Source: JBMNQH01 sp050944035
Lineage (GTDB): Bacteria; Bacillota; Clostridia; Oscillospirales; Oscillospiraceae
Length of the DNA stretch: 64,000 nt
Direction: 5' to 3'
NCBI GenBank assembly: GCA_050944035.1
Contig: JBMNQH010000001.1
Span: 248,001-312,000, forward strand
Shown here piece after piece: positions 27,135-35,935 of this stretch (its first letter is position 1; each line of letters opens with the position of its first letter). The position numbers and the translations under genes were made by a program. Under the pieces are notes generated by a model, which had not been told where the DNA came from, did no database searches, and worked only from the letters and a program-made list of their open reading frames with translations.

Positions 27135-28156
27135 CGCCGCGGCGCAGAATCATTCCAGTATTTGTGCCGCATCTTGGTTGTCCCAATGCCTGCGTGTTTT
27201 GTAATCAGCGCCGGATTTCCGGTTCTCAGACACCGGCAACAGCGGAGACTGTGGTTCAGAGCATCAAAGCGGCACAGTCCGTTTTGCCGGTGGGTACAAT
27301 GGCCGAGCTTGCCTTTTATGGAGGCAGTTTTACGGCTATCCCGTTGCAGGAGCAGGAATCGCTTTTGTCTGCGGCTTTGCCGTTCCTGATCCGAGGAGAT
27401 CTGTCCGGTGTTCGGATCTCCACTCGACCGGATGCCATTACACAGCCGATTTTGGAGTTTCTGAAGCGGTATCATGTTCAGACAATCGAACTGGGAAGTC
27501 AATCGATGATAGACGCTGTGTTACAGCGGTCCGAGCGTGGACACACGGCGCAGGATACTGTGGATGCGGCAAGATTGATTCGGGGCAACGGGTTTCAGCT
27601 GATTTTGCAGATGATGACCGGATTGCCGGGGGACAGTCCAGAAGGGGCGATAGAAACAGCCAGACGTATTATTGCGCTCAATCCGGATGGTGTACGGATT
27701 TATCCGACCGTGATCGTCCGGGATACGCCGTTGTATGACCAGTGGAAGGCAGGCATATATGCAGAGCACACTGTGGAAGATGCAGTAAGTCTCTGTGGCA
27801 GATTGTTACCAATGTTTGAGGAAGTAGGAATCCCAGTCATCCGTTTGGGACTCAACCCGACCGATGCACTGTCTGGCGGCGATGCGGTGGGGGGTGCGTA
27901 TCATCCAGCCTTTGGGGAATTGGTACACAGCCGCATCTTGTTGGAACGGGCGAGAAAACAGCTGCAATTCCTGCATGTTCCGGCGGAAAGCAGCATTGTA
28001 CTGGGTGTACACAAGCGGCAGGTGTCTGCGATGGTAGGGCAACACCGCTGCAACCTTATGGCGTTGCAATCAGAATTTGATTTGCGATCGGTTCAGGTTT
28101 GTCCAGCGGAAGTAAAAATTGGAAAAATCCTTGTGCAGGACATTGCAAAAGATTAA
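27131..28156 (+). CDS. Radical SAM protein, Elp3-like
   Basis: Iron-sulfur enzyme of 341 residues that starts at ATG 27131, overlapping the rnc stop. The radical SAM cluster motif is CPNACVFC near residues 16-23, a Cx3Cx2C pattern. Other segments are FYGGSFTAIP, ISTRPDAI, ELGSQSMIDAVL and MTGLPGDS, the SAM-binding and barrel strands found in Elp3/HemN-like proteins. The C-terminus lacks the acetyltransferase domain of true Elp3. Such single-domain homologues are widely annotated only as radical SAM; the substrate is not known. It stands where smc would be in Bacillus, between rnc and ftsY. Confidence 0.85.
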   Translation: MTPRRRIIPVFVPHLGCPNACVFCNQRRISGSQTPATAETVVQSIKAAQSVLPVGTMAELAFYGGSFTAIPLQEQESLLSAALPFLIRGDLSGVRISTRPDAITQPILEFLKRYHVQTIELGSQSMIDAVLQRSERGHTAQDTVDAARLIRGNGFQLILQMMTGLPGDSPEGAIETARRIIALNPDGVRIYPTVIVRDTPLYDQWKAGIYAEHTVEDAVSLCGRLLPMFEEVGIPVIRLGLNPTDALSGGDAVGGAYHPAFGELVHSRILLERARKQLQFLHVPAESSIVLGVHKRQVSAMVGQHRCNLMALQSEFDLRSVQVCPAEVKIGKILVQDIAKD

Positions 28157-28171
28157 AAATTGCGATATACT
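28143..28171 (+). promoter_or_regulatory. Promoter for the ftsY operon
   Basis: TTGCAA (28143-28148), 17-base spacer, TATACT (28166-28171). The -35 lies within the last codons of the radical SAM gene. It gives a leader of about 70 bases before ftsY. Confidence 0.65.
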
Positions 28172-28245
28172 ACACCGTATCCTAATTTGCGCTACTTTTG
28201 GTTAAAATTGGATGATCCGGATACGATGAAAGGAATTACGTGATC

Positions 28246-29154
28246 ATGGGTTTCTTTGATAAGATAAAAAACGGGCTTGCGCGTACCAAGCAGAATATGG
28301 CGATCTCCATGAACAGTATATTTGCCAGTTTCACGGGCGAAAATGAGGTGTTTTTTGAGGAGCTGGAAGAAGTACTGATTATGGCGGATGCGGGCGTGGA
28401 TACCACGATGAAAGCGGTAGAGCAGCTTCGGGAAGTGACCAAGGAACGTGGTTTGCGCGGCGGTGAGGCTGTGCGCCGTGCGCTGACGGAGATCCTAGTC
28501 GAAATTTTGAATGTTGGAAATCGAGAACTGTCTCTTACCACCAAGCCTTCGGTAATTCTAATGGTCGGAGTAAACGGCGTTGGCAAAACCACGACAATTG
28601 GTAAAATGGCATCCCAGTTTACCGCAGAGGGCAAGCATGTGATGCTTTGTGCCGGCGACACCTTCCGTGCTGCGGCTGCGGAACAGCTCACAATTTGGGC
28701 GGAACGGTCCGGCAGTTCCATTATCTGCCATGAAGAGGGATCGGATCCAGCCGCGGTGGTATTTGACGGCATTGTATCCGCAAAGGCGCGCGGGATGGAC
28801 ATCGTAATATGCGATACCGCAGGGCGTCTGCACAACAAAAAGAATTTGATGAACGAGCTGAATAAGGTGACTCGGATTATCCGACGGGAGTTGCCGGACG
28901 CCGACTGTGAAATTTTGCTGGTTATTGATGCAACGACCGGGCAAAACGGACTGATTCAGGCCAAGCAGTTTGCCGAGTCTGCCGGTGTTACCGGCGTTGT
29001 GCTGACCAAGCTGGATGGAACTGCCAAGGGCGGTATCGTGTTTGCCATCGCAGACGAGCTTGGGATTCCAGTCAAGTATATCGGTGTGGGAGAAAAGGCG
29101 TCCGATCTGATGCCGTTTGAACCCGAGGGATTTGTGGAGGCGTTGCTCGGATGA
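28246..29154 (+). CDS. ftsY: Signal recognition particle receptor FtsY
   Basis: Docks the SRP-ribosome complex at the membrane, 302 residues. I start at ATG 28246 (MGFFDKIKNGL), the usual amphipathic N-terminus; GTG 28240 is an alternative with AAAGGA 5 bases upstream. The NG domain is complete: N-domain helices to about 100, G1 GVNGVGKTTT at 108-117, DTFRAAAAEQL, G3 DTAGRLHNKKNLMNEL and G4 TKLDGTAKGG. There is no acidic A domain, as usual in Firmicutes. It overlaps the next gene by ATGA and heads a run of seven genes on the same strand. Confidence 0.97.
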   Translation: MGFFDKIKNGLARTKQNMAISMNSIFASFTGENEVFFEELEEVLIMADAGVDTTMKAVEQLREVTKERGLRGGEAVRRALTEILVEILNVGNRELSLTTKPSVILMVGVNGVGKTTTIGKMASQFTAEGKHVMLCAGDTFRAAAAEQLTIWAERSGSSIICHEEGSDPAAVVFDGIVSAKARGMDIVICDTAGRLHNKKNLMNELNKVTRIIRRELPDADCEILLVIDATTGQNGLIQAKQFAESAGVTGVVLTKLDGTAKGGIVFAIADELGIPVKYIGVGEKASDLMPFEPEGFVEALLG

Positions 29155-29753
29155 AACAGGAGTTTATTTTAGCAAGCAACAATCAGAAAAAACTCGTGGA
29201 AATGCGGGAAATCTTATCCCAGATGGGCTATACGGTCATTTCCCAGCGGGAGGCAGGCTGTCATTTTGAGGTAGAGGAAACCGGAACGACCTTTGCAGAG
29301 AATGCGTATTTGAAGGCATCCGCTGTGACAGCATTTACCGGAAAGCCCGCGATTGCCGATGACTCCGGTCTGGTTGTCGACGCGCTGGACGGCGCGCCGG
29401 GAATTTATTCCGCACGGTACGGCGGGGATACTTGTCGGTCCGATGTGGAGCGTTATGCGCTTCTGCTTCGAAATATGGAGGGCAAAGAAAATCGTGCTGC
29501 CCGCTTTGTTTCCAGCATTGCCTGTACGTTCCCAAACGGGGATGTTGTACGGGCAGAGGGGGTCTGTCAAGGCGCCATCCGCACTGCACCAGCCGGAGAC
29601 GGCGGTTTTGGCTATGATCCGATTTTTCAGCCGGAAGGTATGGAAATTTCTATGGCGGAACTCACCAATGAGGAAAAACATGCTATTTCCCACAGAGGAA
29701 ATGCAATTCGAGAATTTCAGGAAAGGTTAACTGAATATTATGCTGACAAGTAA
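29151..29753 (+). CDS. XTP/dITP diphosphatase (RdgB/HAM1)
   Basis: Removes non-canonical purine nucleoside triphosphates from the pool, 200 residues. The family N-terminus EFILASNNQKKLVEMREIL is present; FAENAYLKA and IADDSGLVVDALDGAPGIYSARY contain the base-discriminating and metal-binding residues. The C-terminal GFGYDPIF and SHRGNAIREF are also conserved. Start ATG 29151 overlaps the ftsY stop; its own end overlaps the next gene by 14 bases, so ftsY, this gene and the YhbY-type gene are tightly coupled. Confidence 0.95.
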   Translation: MKQEFILASNNQKKLVEMREILSQMGYTVISQREAGCHFEVEETGTTFAENAYLKASAVTAFTGKPAIADDSGLVVDALDGAPGIYSARYGGDTCRSDVERYALLLRNMEGKENRAARFVSSIACTFPNGDVVRAEGVCQGAIRTAPAGDGGFGYDPIFQPEGMEISMAELTNEEKHAISHRGNAIREFQERLTEYYADK

Positions 29754-30051
29754 ACAGCGTGCCCAGTTGAGAGGGCTCGCAGCTGCAGAAGATACCATTG
29801 TGATTGTAGGAAAGGGCGGTATTACTGAAAATGTGGTCAAACAGACCGAGGATGCACTGAAAGCCCGTGAACTTGTGAAGGGCAGAGTGCTGGAGAATGC
29901 GTTGCTTACTGCGAGAGAAGTCTGTGATGCACTGGCAGAGGCAACCGGCGCCGATTCAGTACAGGTTATCGGCAGCAAGTTTGTCCTTTTTAAGCGCAAT
30001 CATGCCAATCCGAAGATTGAGCTTGTCAAGGACAAGAAAAAGAAAAAATGA
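29740..30051 (+). CDS. YhbY/YqeI-type CRM-domain RNA-binding protein
   Basis: A 103-residue single CRM domain protein that associates with the ribosomal large-subunit precursor in other bacteria. The start MLTSKQRAQLRGLAA is typical; the conserved RNA-binding loop VGKGGIT lies at about residues 24-30, and the C-terminal strand has GSKFVLFKRN. A lysine-rich tail (KDKKKKK) follows. It overlaps its upstream neighbour by 14 bases and the next by 4. In Bacillus the homologue yqeI is also followed by nadD and yqeK, so the order is conserved. Confidence 0.93.
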   Translation: MLTSKQRAQLRGLAAAEDTIVIVGKGGITENVVKQTEDALKARELVKGRVLENALLTAREVCDALAEATGADSVQVIGSKFVLFKRNHANPKIELVKDKKKKK

Positions 30052-31232
30052 GAATTGTTGTGTATGGCGGCAGTTTCAATCCGCCGCATCTGGGACATAT
30101 TGACGCAGCAAATGCAGCCTGCGCACAGTTGAAACCAGATAAGTTTTTGCTGATTCCAGCTGCAGACCCGCCGCACAAAGAATTGGAACTGGGAAGTCCG
30201 GCTCCGGAGATGCGTTTGCATTTGACCAGGCTGGCAGCACGGGAGATCCCGGGCGCTGAAGTTTCGGGTATCGAGCTGGCACGCACCGGCAAAAGTTACA
30301 GCTCGGATACAGTGCAAGACCTGATGCGACAGTATCCCGGTGCAGAGATCGTCCTGGTTGTTGGTACGGATATGCTGCTGTTTTTTGAAGAGTGGCACGA
30401 TTTTCGATGGCTGTTGCAGCATGTGACGATTGCGGTGTTTGCACGGGATGACGGTGACGAGGGAAAAATTGCGCAGCATGCTTCCTATTTGAATGCAGCC
30501 TATGGGGCACATATTGTGTGTTTGGAGAAACGACCCCTTCCCATGTCCTCCACACAGATCCGCGCACAGCTTCGCCGGCGCGGCGGAAGAACTCAGTTGT
30601 GCGATGCTGTATACCGTGAAGTAATTCAAAACCGGTTGTACGGTGCGCAGCCGGATTTTGTCTGGTTGCGGGAAGAAGCAAAGAAATTATTGGATCCCAA
30701 ACGGGTTCCTCACGTGTTGGGGTGCGAGGAAGAGGCGGCGCGTCTGGCATGGCGTTGGGGCGCTGATCCGGAACTTGCAAGAGAGGCCGCAATTTTACAT
30801 GATATTACAAAGAAACTGACTTTAGATGAACAGTTGCCTTTGTGTGAGAAATATGGTATTCTGATAGACGATATGGAGAAAGAAAATAGCCAGCTTCTAC
30901 ATGCCAAAACCGGTGCTGCATTGGCTCGTGCATTGTTTGGTGTCTCCGATGCGGTGTATGATGCTATTTTCTGGCATACCACGGCAAGGGCAGAAATGTG
31001 TCTTTTGGAACAGGTGCTCTACCTTGCCGATTATATTGAACCAACACGTCGAGAATTTGATGGTCTGGAAGAATTGCGAAAAGAAGCCTACCGTGATCTC
31101 GACGCTGCAATGATCCTCGGTCTGACGATGGGGATTGCAGATATTAAACGTAGAGGAATTCAGCCGCATCCGCGTTCTGCCGACGCGCTGCGTTGGTTCC
31201 GGTTACAGAAAACCGAGAAAGAGAGATGTTGA
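30048..31232 (+). CDS. nadD: Fused NadD-YqeK: nicotinate-nucleotide adenylyltransferase plus HD hydrolase
   Basis: One 394-residue protein joins two steps that are separate genes in Bacillus. Residues 1-195 are NadD: nucleotidyltransferase motif GGSFNPPHLGH (7-17), PAADPPHK, VVGTDML and SSTQIR (167-172). Residues 215-375 are a YqeK-type HD domain with His222, the His251-Asp252 pair, His285, His310 and Asp328 as metal ligands; this family cleaves symmetrical Ap4A. No stop or frameshift separates them. NadD adenylates nicotinate mononucleotide to make NAD. The fusion keeps the order nadD-yqeK-LCP-rsfS and gives a single polypeptide. Similar fusions exist in some clostridia as far as I know. Confidence 0.93.
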   Translation: MRIVVYGGSFNPPHLGHIDAANAACAQLKPDKFLLIPAADPPHKELELGSPAPEMRLHLTRLAAREIPGAEVSGIELARTGKSYSSDTVQDLMRQYPGAEIVLVVGTDMLLFFEEWHDFRWLLQHVTIAVFARDDGDEGKIAQHASYLNAAYGAHIVCLEKRPLPMSSTQIRAQLRRRGGRTQLCDAVYREVIQNRLYGAQPDFVWLREEAKKLLDPKRVPHVLGCEEEAARLAWRWGADPELAREAAILHDITKKLTLDEQLPLCEKYGILIDDMEKENSQLLHAKTGAALARALFGVSDAVYDAIFWHTTARAEMCLLEQVLYLADYIEPTRREFDGLEELRKEAYRDLDAAMILGLTMGIADIKRRGIQPHPRSADALRWFRLQKTEKERC

Positions 31233-31235
31233 CCC

Positions 31236-32528
31236 ATGAAACGATTTGGTGAATATCCACCAAATAGCAACACGGATCCTCTGGAGGAAATCTGGGCACA
31301 GGAAAAGGTTCGTGCGCAGAATACTGCCAGAACCGGTGATCAAAAAACCAGGGAAATTTGCGACGAGGTTGCAGCGGCCATTCACAACAGCAGTGGAGAG
31401 AAATTGGCTTGGAATACACCATCAACTACAGCGAGAACAGCAAGACCGTCTGCAAGCAGTGGGCGCAGAAAAAAAAGACGCAGACGTCGGGCAAGAAGAG
31501 TTCTGACCACTGTTTTTTTCGTGATATTGCTTCTTGTTGTAGGCGTATTTGCTGCGTATAAGATTTTGATCAAACCGCCTGAGATCGGCAACAGCTTGCG
31601 TACTGGTGACAGCATCAGTGTTGACGGCGCTAACGATACCAATGAAGATGACAGCCGACTTCTTAACGCTGGGCGGAAAAATGGCGTTTATACTTTCCTG
31701 ATTGTCGGTATGGATCAGGCGAGCGGCAGTACAGATACAATTCTTGTCGGTGCGCTGGATACGAAGAACGAGACGCTGAATGTGGTCAGCATTCCAAGAG
31801 ATACGCTGGTGAATGTCAGTTGGTCGGTTAAGAAAATTAACAGCGTTTACGGTTCGACCGACGGCATTAACGGTCTGATGGACGAGCTGGAAAATATCAT
31901 GGGATTCCGTATTGATTCCTATGGCGTTGTCAACCTGGAAGCGTTCGAAAAAATAGTGGACACAATTGGCGGGGTGTATTATGATGTACCTGTCGATATG
32001 CAGTATTATGATCCGACGCAGGATCTGGATATCAACATTGCTGCCGGGGAACAGTGGTTGAGCGGAGAGAAGGCGTTACAGGTTGTGCGGTATCGTGCAG
32101 GATATGCCGATGGTGACATCGGGCGAATCGGCACGCAGCAGGATTTCCTGATGACGGTTGCAAAACAGATGCTTTCGATCGGGAACATTCCCAATCTCCC
32201 TGCACTTGCGCAAATCTATACGGAATATGTGGATACCAATTTGACTACAAGCAATGTCATCTGGTATGCAAAAGAATTCCTGAAGCTGGATTCGGAGGAT
32301 ATTACCTTCCAGACGCTTCCAGGCAATTACAATGATTCCATCAACGGCGGCTCCTATGTTTCGATCTACATTGATGAATGGATTGCACTGGTAAACAGTT
32401 GCCTGAATCCCTACAACGAAGAGGTTACAGTCGAAAATCTCGACATTTTGACGCGTAATAGCGCAGGTGGTTTGTATGCAACCAGTGGGACGATCCAAGG
32501 TGAAGGTAATTTTTACAATTACAACTGA
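31236..32528 (+). CDS. LytR-CpsA-Psr (LCP) family cell-wall ligase
   Basis: Transfers undecaprenyl-linked glycopolymers to peptidoglycan; 430 residues, start ATG 31236. A long, basic cytoplasmic tail (residues 1-87, with an RRKKRRRRRARR run) precedes one membrane helix at about 88-108. The external LCP domain has STDTILVGALDTKNETLNV followed by SIPRDTLVNV, then KINSVYG and RYRAGYADGDIGRIGTQQDF, whose arginines and aspartates bind the lipid pyrophosphate. It lies 3 bases after the NadD-YqeK fusion, the usual clostridial arrangement. A wecG/tagA-like transferase at 37.5 kb could belong to the same wall-polymer pathway. Confidence 0.93.
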   Translation: MKRFGEYPPNSNTDPLEEIWAQEKVRAQNTARTGDQKTREICDEVAAAIHNSSGEKLAWNTPSTTARTARPSASSGRRKKRRRRRARRVLTTVFFVILLLVVGVFAAYKILIKPPEIGNSLRTGDSISVDGANDTNEDDSRLLNAGRKNGVYTFLIVGMDQASGSTDTILVGALDTKNETLNVVSIPRDTLVNVSWSVKKINSVYGSTDGINGLMDELENIMGFRIDSYGVVNLEAFEKIVDTIGGVYYDVPVDMQYYDPTQDLDINIAAGEQWLSGEKALQVVRYRAGYADGDIGRIGTQQDFLMTVAKQMLSIGNIPNLPALAQIYTEYVDTNLTTSNVIWYAKEFLKLDSEDITFQTLPGNYNDSINGGSYVSIYIDEWIALVNSCLNPYNEEVTVENLDILTRNSAGGLYATSGTIQGEGNFYNYN

Positions 32529-32601
32529 AAACAGCAATTGTTTTTTATAAAAGTGAATCACAACAGTAGTATGAATTTAATTTAGTAAAGGATGACGGAT
32601 T

Positions 32602-32973
32602 ATGATGACTCCCGCAATGGTTATGGAACTGATTGTCAAGACCCTTGACACAAGAATGGGCAAAGACATCAAGGTACTCAAAACCGATGCAATTACCCCG
32701 CTGGCAGATTACTTTGTGATCTGTACTGCAACCACGACCAGCCACATCCGCACTATGTCTGATGAAGTCGCAAAAATCCTCGCAGAAAATGGTGAAACGC
32801 CTCTGCGTCGAGAAGGCTTGCGTACCGGTGGCTGGGTTCTGCTGGATTTCGGCTGCGTAATCGTTCACCTGTTCTTGGAAGAGACTCGCTCGTTCTATGA
32901 ACTGGAGCGACTTTGGTCTGATGCGCCGCAGGTTGATATTACCCCGATTATTGAAGAAAACAGCGAAGAATAA
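32602..32973 (+). CDS. rsfS: Ribosomal silencing factor RsfS
   Basis: Binds L14 and blocks subunit joining when nutrients are scarce, 123 residues. Conserved segments are DIKVLKTDAITPLADYFVIC, HIRTMSDEV and GWVLLDFGCVIVHLF with FYELERLW. ATG 32602 follows AAAGGA; ATG 32605 is also possible. It is the last gene before leuS, and between them is a strong terminator-like hairpin. No separate promoter is obvious, so it is probably transcribed with the LCP gene. Confidence 0.95.
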   Translation: MMTPAMVMELIVKTLDTRMGKDIKVLKTDAITPLADYFVICTATTTSHIRTMSDEVAKILAENGETPLRREGLRTGGWVLLDFGCVIVHLFLEETRSFYELERLWSDAPQVDITPIIEENSEE

Positions 32974-33025
32974 CAGATTCGGGACTACAGAGCAGTCCCG
33001 GAGAATAAAAAAGCACTTCGAAAGA

Positions 33026-33066
33026 GGTACAACGTCCACAAGTCAGTGGGCGCTGTACCATTTTTG
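33026..33066 (+). terminator. Terminator or attenuator immediately ahead of leuS
   Basis: A 14-position stem (33026-33039 with 33046-33059) with one A-C mismatch, loop AAGTCA, then ATTTTTG. It ends only about 22 bases before the leuS ATG, and no promoter is visible between it and leuS, so leuS must be read through it. That makes it more likely an attenuator than a simple end of the rsfS transcript. Confidence 0.8.
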
Positions 33067-33087
33067 AGGCTTATAAGGAAGAGTGAC

Positions 33088-35502
33088 ATGAAGTACAATT
33101 TTACAGAGATTGAGAAAAAGTGGCAAAAGAAGTGGCAGGAAGATAAAACCTATGCTGCTGTTACCGGCAGCGAAAAGCCTAAATTTTATGCCTTGATCGA
33201 ATTCCCCTATCCCTCTGGACAAGGGCTGCATGTTGGACACCCGCGCCCTTACACCGCGATGGACATTGTTGCACGTAAGCGCCGTATGCAGGGATATAAT
33301 GTACTGTTCCCCATTGGTTACGATGCGTTTGGCCTTCCGACAGAGAACTATGCGATTAAGAACCATATGCATCCCGCTGAAGTGACCAGAATGAACATCA
33401 AAAACTTTACTGCCCAATTGCAGATGCTGGGCTTTAGCTTTGACTGGGATCGCTGTATTGACACCACAGATCCTGACTACTATAAGTGGACGCAGTGGAT
33501 TTTCCTGCAGATGTTCAAGAAGGGGCTGGCGTATAAAAGTAGTATGCCTGTGAACTGGTGTACCTCCTGCAAGTGTGTTCTGGCGAATGAAGAAGTTGTC
33601 AACGGTGTCTGCGAGCGCTGTGGCAGCGAAGTTGTCCGTAAGGAAAAAAGTCAGTGGATGCTTGCGATTACCAAGTATGCGCAGCGCCTGATCGACGATC
33701 TGGATGAGGTGAACTTTATCGACCGTGTAAAAACCCAGCAGCGCAACTGGATCGGCCGCAGTACCGGTGCGGAAGTAGATTTCAAAACAACCGCAGGGGA
33801 TACGTTGACCGTATTTACCACACGCTGTGATACTCTGTTTGGTGCGACCTATATGGTCATGGCACCCGAACACGCCTATATTGAAACGTGGGCAGATCAG
33901 CTGACCAATTTGGACACTGTCCGTGCCTACCAGAGTGAAGCGGCCCGCAAGTCCGATTTTGAGCGCACTGAGCTGGCAAAGGACAAAACCGGTGTCAAAT
34001 TGGAGGGCGTTGCGGCGATTAACCCTGTAACCGGAAAAGAAATTCCAATTTTCATCTCTGACTATGTTTTGGCATCCTATGGTACAGGTGCCATTATGGC
34101 AGTTCCAGCGCATGACACCCGTGACTGGGAATTTGCAAAGATGTTTGGCTGCGACATTATCGAGGTGGTTGCAGGCGGAGATGTGGAAAAGGAAGCTTAT
34201 ACCGTCAAGGATGATTCCGGCATTATGGTCAACTCCGGTTTTCTGAACGGCCTGACTGTCAAGGAAGCCATTCCAACGATGACCAAATGGCTGGAAGAGC
34301 AGGGCATTGGTCATGCAAAAGTCAATTACAAACTGCGCGATTGGGTCTTTTCCCGTCAGCGTTATTGGGGCGAGCCGATCCCGATTGTCCACTGCAAAAA
34401 GTGCGGTTATGTCGCTGTCCCTGAAAGCGAACTGCCGCTGACATTGCCCGTTGTGGAAAGCTATGAGACGACCGATGACGGTGAGAGCCCGCTGTCCAAG
34501 ATGACCGATTGGGTCAACACCACTTGTCCCGCGTGCGGCGGTCCCGCAGAGCGTGAGACCGACACCATGCCGCAGTGGGCGGGTTCCAGCTGGTATTTCC
34601 TGCGCTATATGGATCCACACAACCCCGATGCACTGGTCGGACAGGAAGCAGTCAAGTATTGGAACCAGGTAGACTGGTATAACGGCGGCATGGAACATAC
34701 CACGCTGCATCTGCTGTATAGCCGCTTCTGGCACAAGTTCCTGTATGATATTGGCATTGTGCCGACCAAGGAACCCTATGCCAAGCGTACCAGCCACGGT
34801 ATGATTTTGGGTGAGGGCGGCGAAAAGATGTCCAAGTCCCGCGGGAATGTCGTTAACCCAAACGATATCGTTGCAGAATTTGGCGCTGATACACTGCGCC
34901 TGTATATCATGTTCATCGGTGACTTTGAGAAGGCTGCTCCTTGGAATCCCACCGCAGTAAAGGGATGTAAGCGTTTTCTGGATCGTATTTGGAATCTCGC
35001 AGAGAAGCCGTTGGCAGATGACAATTACAGCAAAGCCAATGAATCCGCTGTCCATCGCACCATTAAGAAGGTTGGCGAGGATATTGAGAATATGAAGTTC
35101 AATACCGCAATTGCGGCGTTGATGTCTCTTGTCAACCAGTTCTATGAGTCGAAGCCAAGCCGTGGCGATGTCAAGGCATTGCTTGCGTTGCTGTCCCCAT
35201 TTGCACCGCATATTGCAGATGAGCTGTGGGAGATTCAGGGCTTTGAGGGCATGGCCTGCATGGCGGAGTGGCCAGCCTATGATGAAGCAAAGACCATCGA
35301 CAGCGAAAAGGAAATTGCAGTTCAGGTCAACGGCAAACTGAAAACAACCGTGGTTGTTCCCATGGACTGTGAGGATACTGTGGTCGTGGAAACTGCATGC
35401 GCAGATGAAAAGATCAAGCGTCTGATGGAAGGCATGAACCTGGTAAAGACCATTGTTATTAAGAACAAGCTGGTGAATCTGATTCTGAAACCGCAGAAAT
35501 AA
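33088..35502 (+). CDS. leuS: Leucyl-tRNA synthetase
   Basis: Class I synthetase charging tRNA-Leu, 804 residues, the bacterial length. I start at ATG 33088 (MKYNFTEIEKKWQKKWQ), after AAGGAAGAG. The ATP-binding HVGH is at 48-51 and KMSKS at 580-584. The CP1 editing domain is present, with TTRCDTLFGATYMV and the GTGAIMAVPAHDTRDWEFA pocket, including the conserved aspartate that positions the misacylated residue. Zinc-binding cysteines occur in the CSCK/CERC pair and the CKKC/CPAC region. Upstream is the hairpin that it must be transcribed through. Confidence 0.97.
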   Translation: MKYNFTEIEKKWQKKWQEDKTYAAVTGSEKPKFYALIEFPYPSGQGLHVGHPRPYTAMDIVARKRRMQGYNVLFPIGYDAFGLPTENYAIKNHMHPAEVTRMNIKNFTAQLQMLGFSFDWDRCIDTTDPDYYKWTQWIFLQMFKKGLAYKSSMPVNWCTSCKCVLANEEVVNGVCERCGSEVVRKEKSQWMLAITKYAQRLIDDLDEVNFIDRVKTQQRNWIGRSTGAEVDFKTTAGDTLTVFTTRCDTLFGATYMVMAPEHAYIETWADQLTNLDTVRAYQSEAARKSDFERTELAKDKTGVKLEGVAAINPVTGKEIPIFISDYVLASYGTGAIMAVPAHDTRDWEFAKMFGCDIIEVVAGGDVEKEAYTVKDDSGIMVNSGFLNGLTVKEAIPTMTKWLEEQGIGHAKVNYKLRDWVFSRQRYWGEPIPIVHCKKCGYVAVPESELPLTLPVVESYETTDDGESPLSKMTDWVNTTCPACGGPAERETDTMPQWAGSSWYFLRYMDPHNPDALVGQEAVKYWNQVDWYNGGMEHTTLHLLYSRFWHKFLYDIGIVPTKEPYAKRTSHGMILGEGGEKMSKSRGNVVNPNDIVAEFGADTLRLYIMFIGDFEKAAPWNPTAVKGCKRFLDRIWNLAEKPLADDNYSKANESAVHRTIKKVGEDIENMKFNTAIAALMSLVNQFYESKPSRGDVKALLALLSPFAPHIADELWEIQGFEGMACMAEWPAYDEAKTIDSEKEIAVQVNGKLKTTVVVPMDCEDTVVVETACADEKIKRLMEGMNLVKTIVIKNKLVNLILKPQK

Positions 35503-35576
35503 AACCAAATCGTAAGGAAATGGAGAGATTTAGGAGCTTATCAGGAAAAAAGCTGCAGTTTTATGTACGAATTTTC

Positions 35577-35605
35577 TTGACAAGGCTTCAAATCCTCTAT
35601 ATAAT
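35577..35605 (+). promoter_or_regulatory. Consensus sigma-A promoter for rpsU
   Basis: Perfect TTGACA (35577-35582), 17-base spacer, perfect TATAAT (35600-35605). The leader is about 65 bases and ends at GGAGGGAGG before the rpsU ATG. Confidence 0.9.
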
Positions 35606-35675
35606 ATCCTATGTTATAAGCCATGACAATGGCCCTTAAAGCACCAAACGGTGTATTTGGAGGGAGGGAAATAAA

Positions 35676-35858
35676 ATGTCTGAAGTCCATGTAAAGGAAA
35701 ATGAGTCCTTGGATAGCGCTCTGAAGAGATTCAAGCGTAGCTGTGCAAAGGCTGGTGTTCTTTCTGATCTGAGAAAGAAGGAGTACTACCAGAGCCCTAG
35801 CGTTAAGCGTCGTAAGAAATCCGAGGCTGCAAGAAAGAACAAAAATAAGCGTTACTAA
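35676..35858 (+). CDS. rpsU: 30S ribosomal protein S21
   Basis: Small basic ribosomal protein of 60 residues, MSEVHVKENESLDSALKRFK, then KAGVLSDLRKKEYYQSPSVKR and a lysine-rich tail. Full family length. It is monocistronic, between a perfect promoter and a strong terminator, which fits a highly expressed gene under separate control. Clostridial rpsU is often placed near other single ribosomal genes rather than in the main clusters. Confidence 0.97.
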   Translation: MSEVHVKENESLDSALKRFKRSCAKAGVLSDLRKKEYYQSPSVKRRKKSEAARKNKNKRY

Positions 35859-35874
35859 TTTTTGATCGAACATG

Positions 35875-35903
35875 AAACCCCGTCCACTTTGGACGGGGTT
35901 TTC
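35875..35903 (+). terminator. Intrinsic terminator after rpsU
   Basis: AAACCCCGTCC (35875-35885) pairs with GGACGGGGTTT (35891-35901), loop ACTTT, then T-run. Perfect 11-bp stem. Confidence 0.93.
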
Positions 35904-35935
35904 AAGTATCCGCAAGAGATAGGAGAATCCCGGCG

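Noticed and set aside
33026..33087. A T-box riboswitch for leuS
   Set aside because: The gap from rsfS is only 114 bases and the T-box GGTGGNACCGCG-like core and specifier loop are not found; only an attenuator-type hairpin is supported.
33043..35508. An 821-codon open frame antisense to leuS
   Set aside because: It spans leuS exactly and has no start signals or recognisable domain; leuS carries every catalytic motif.
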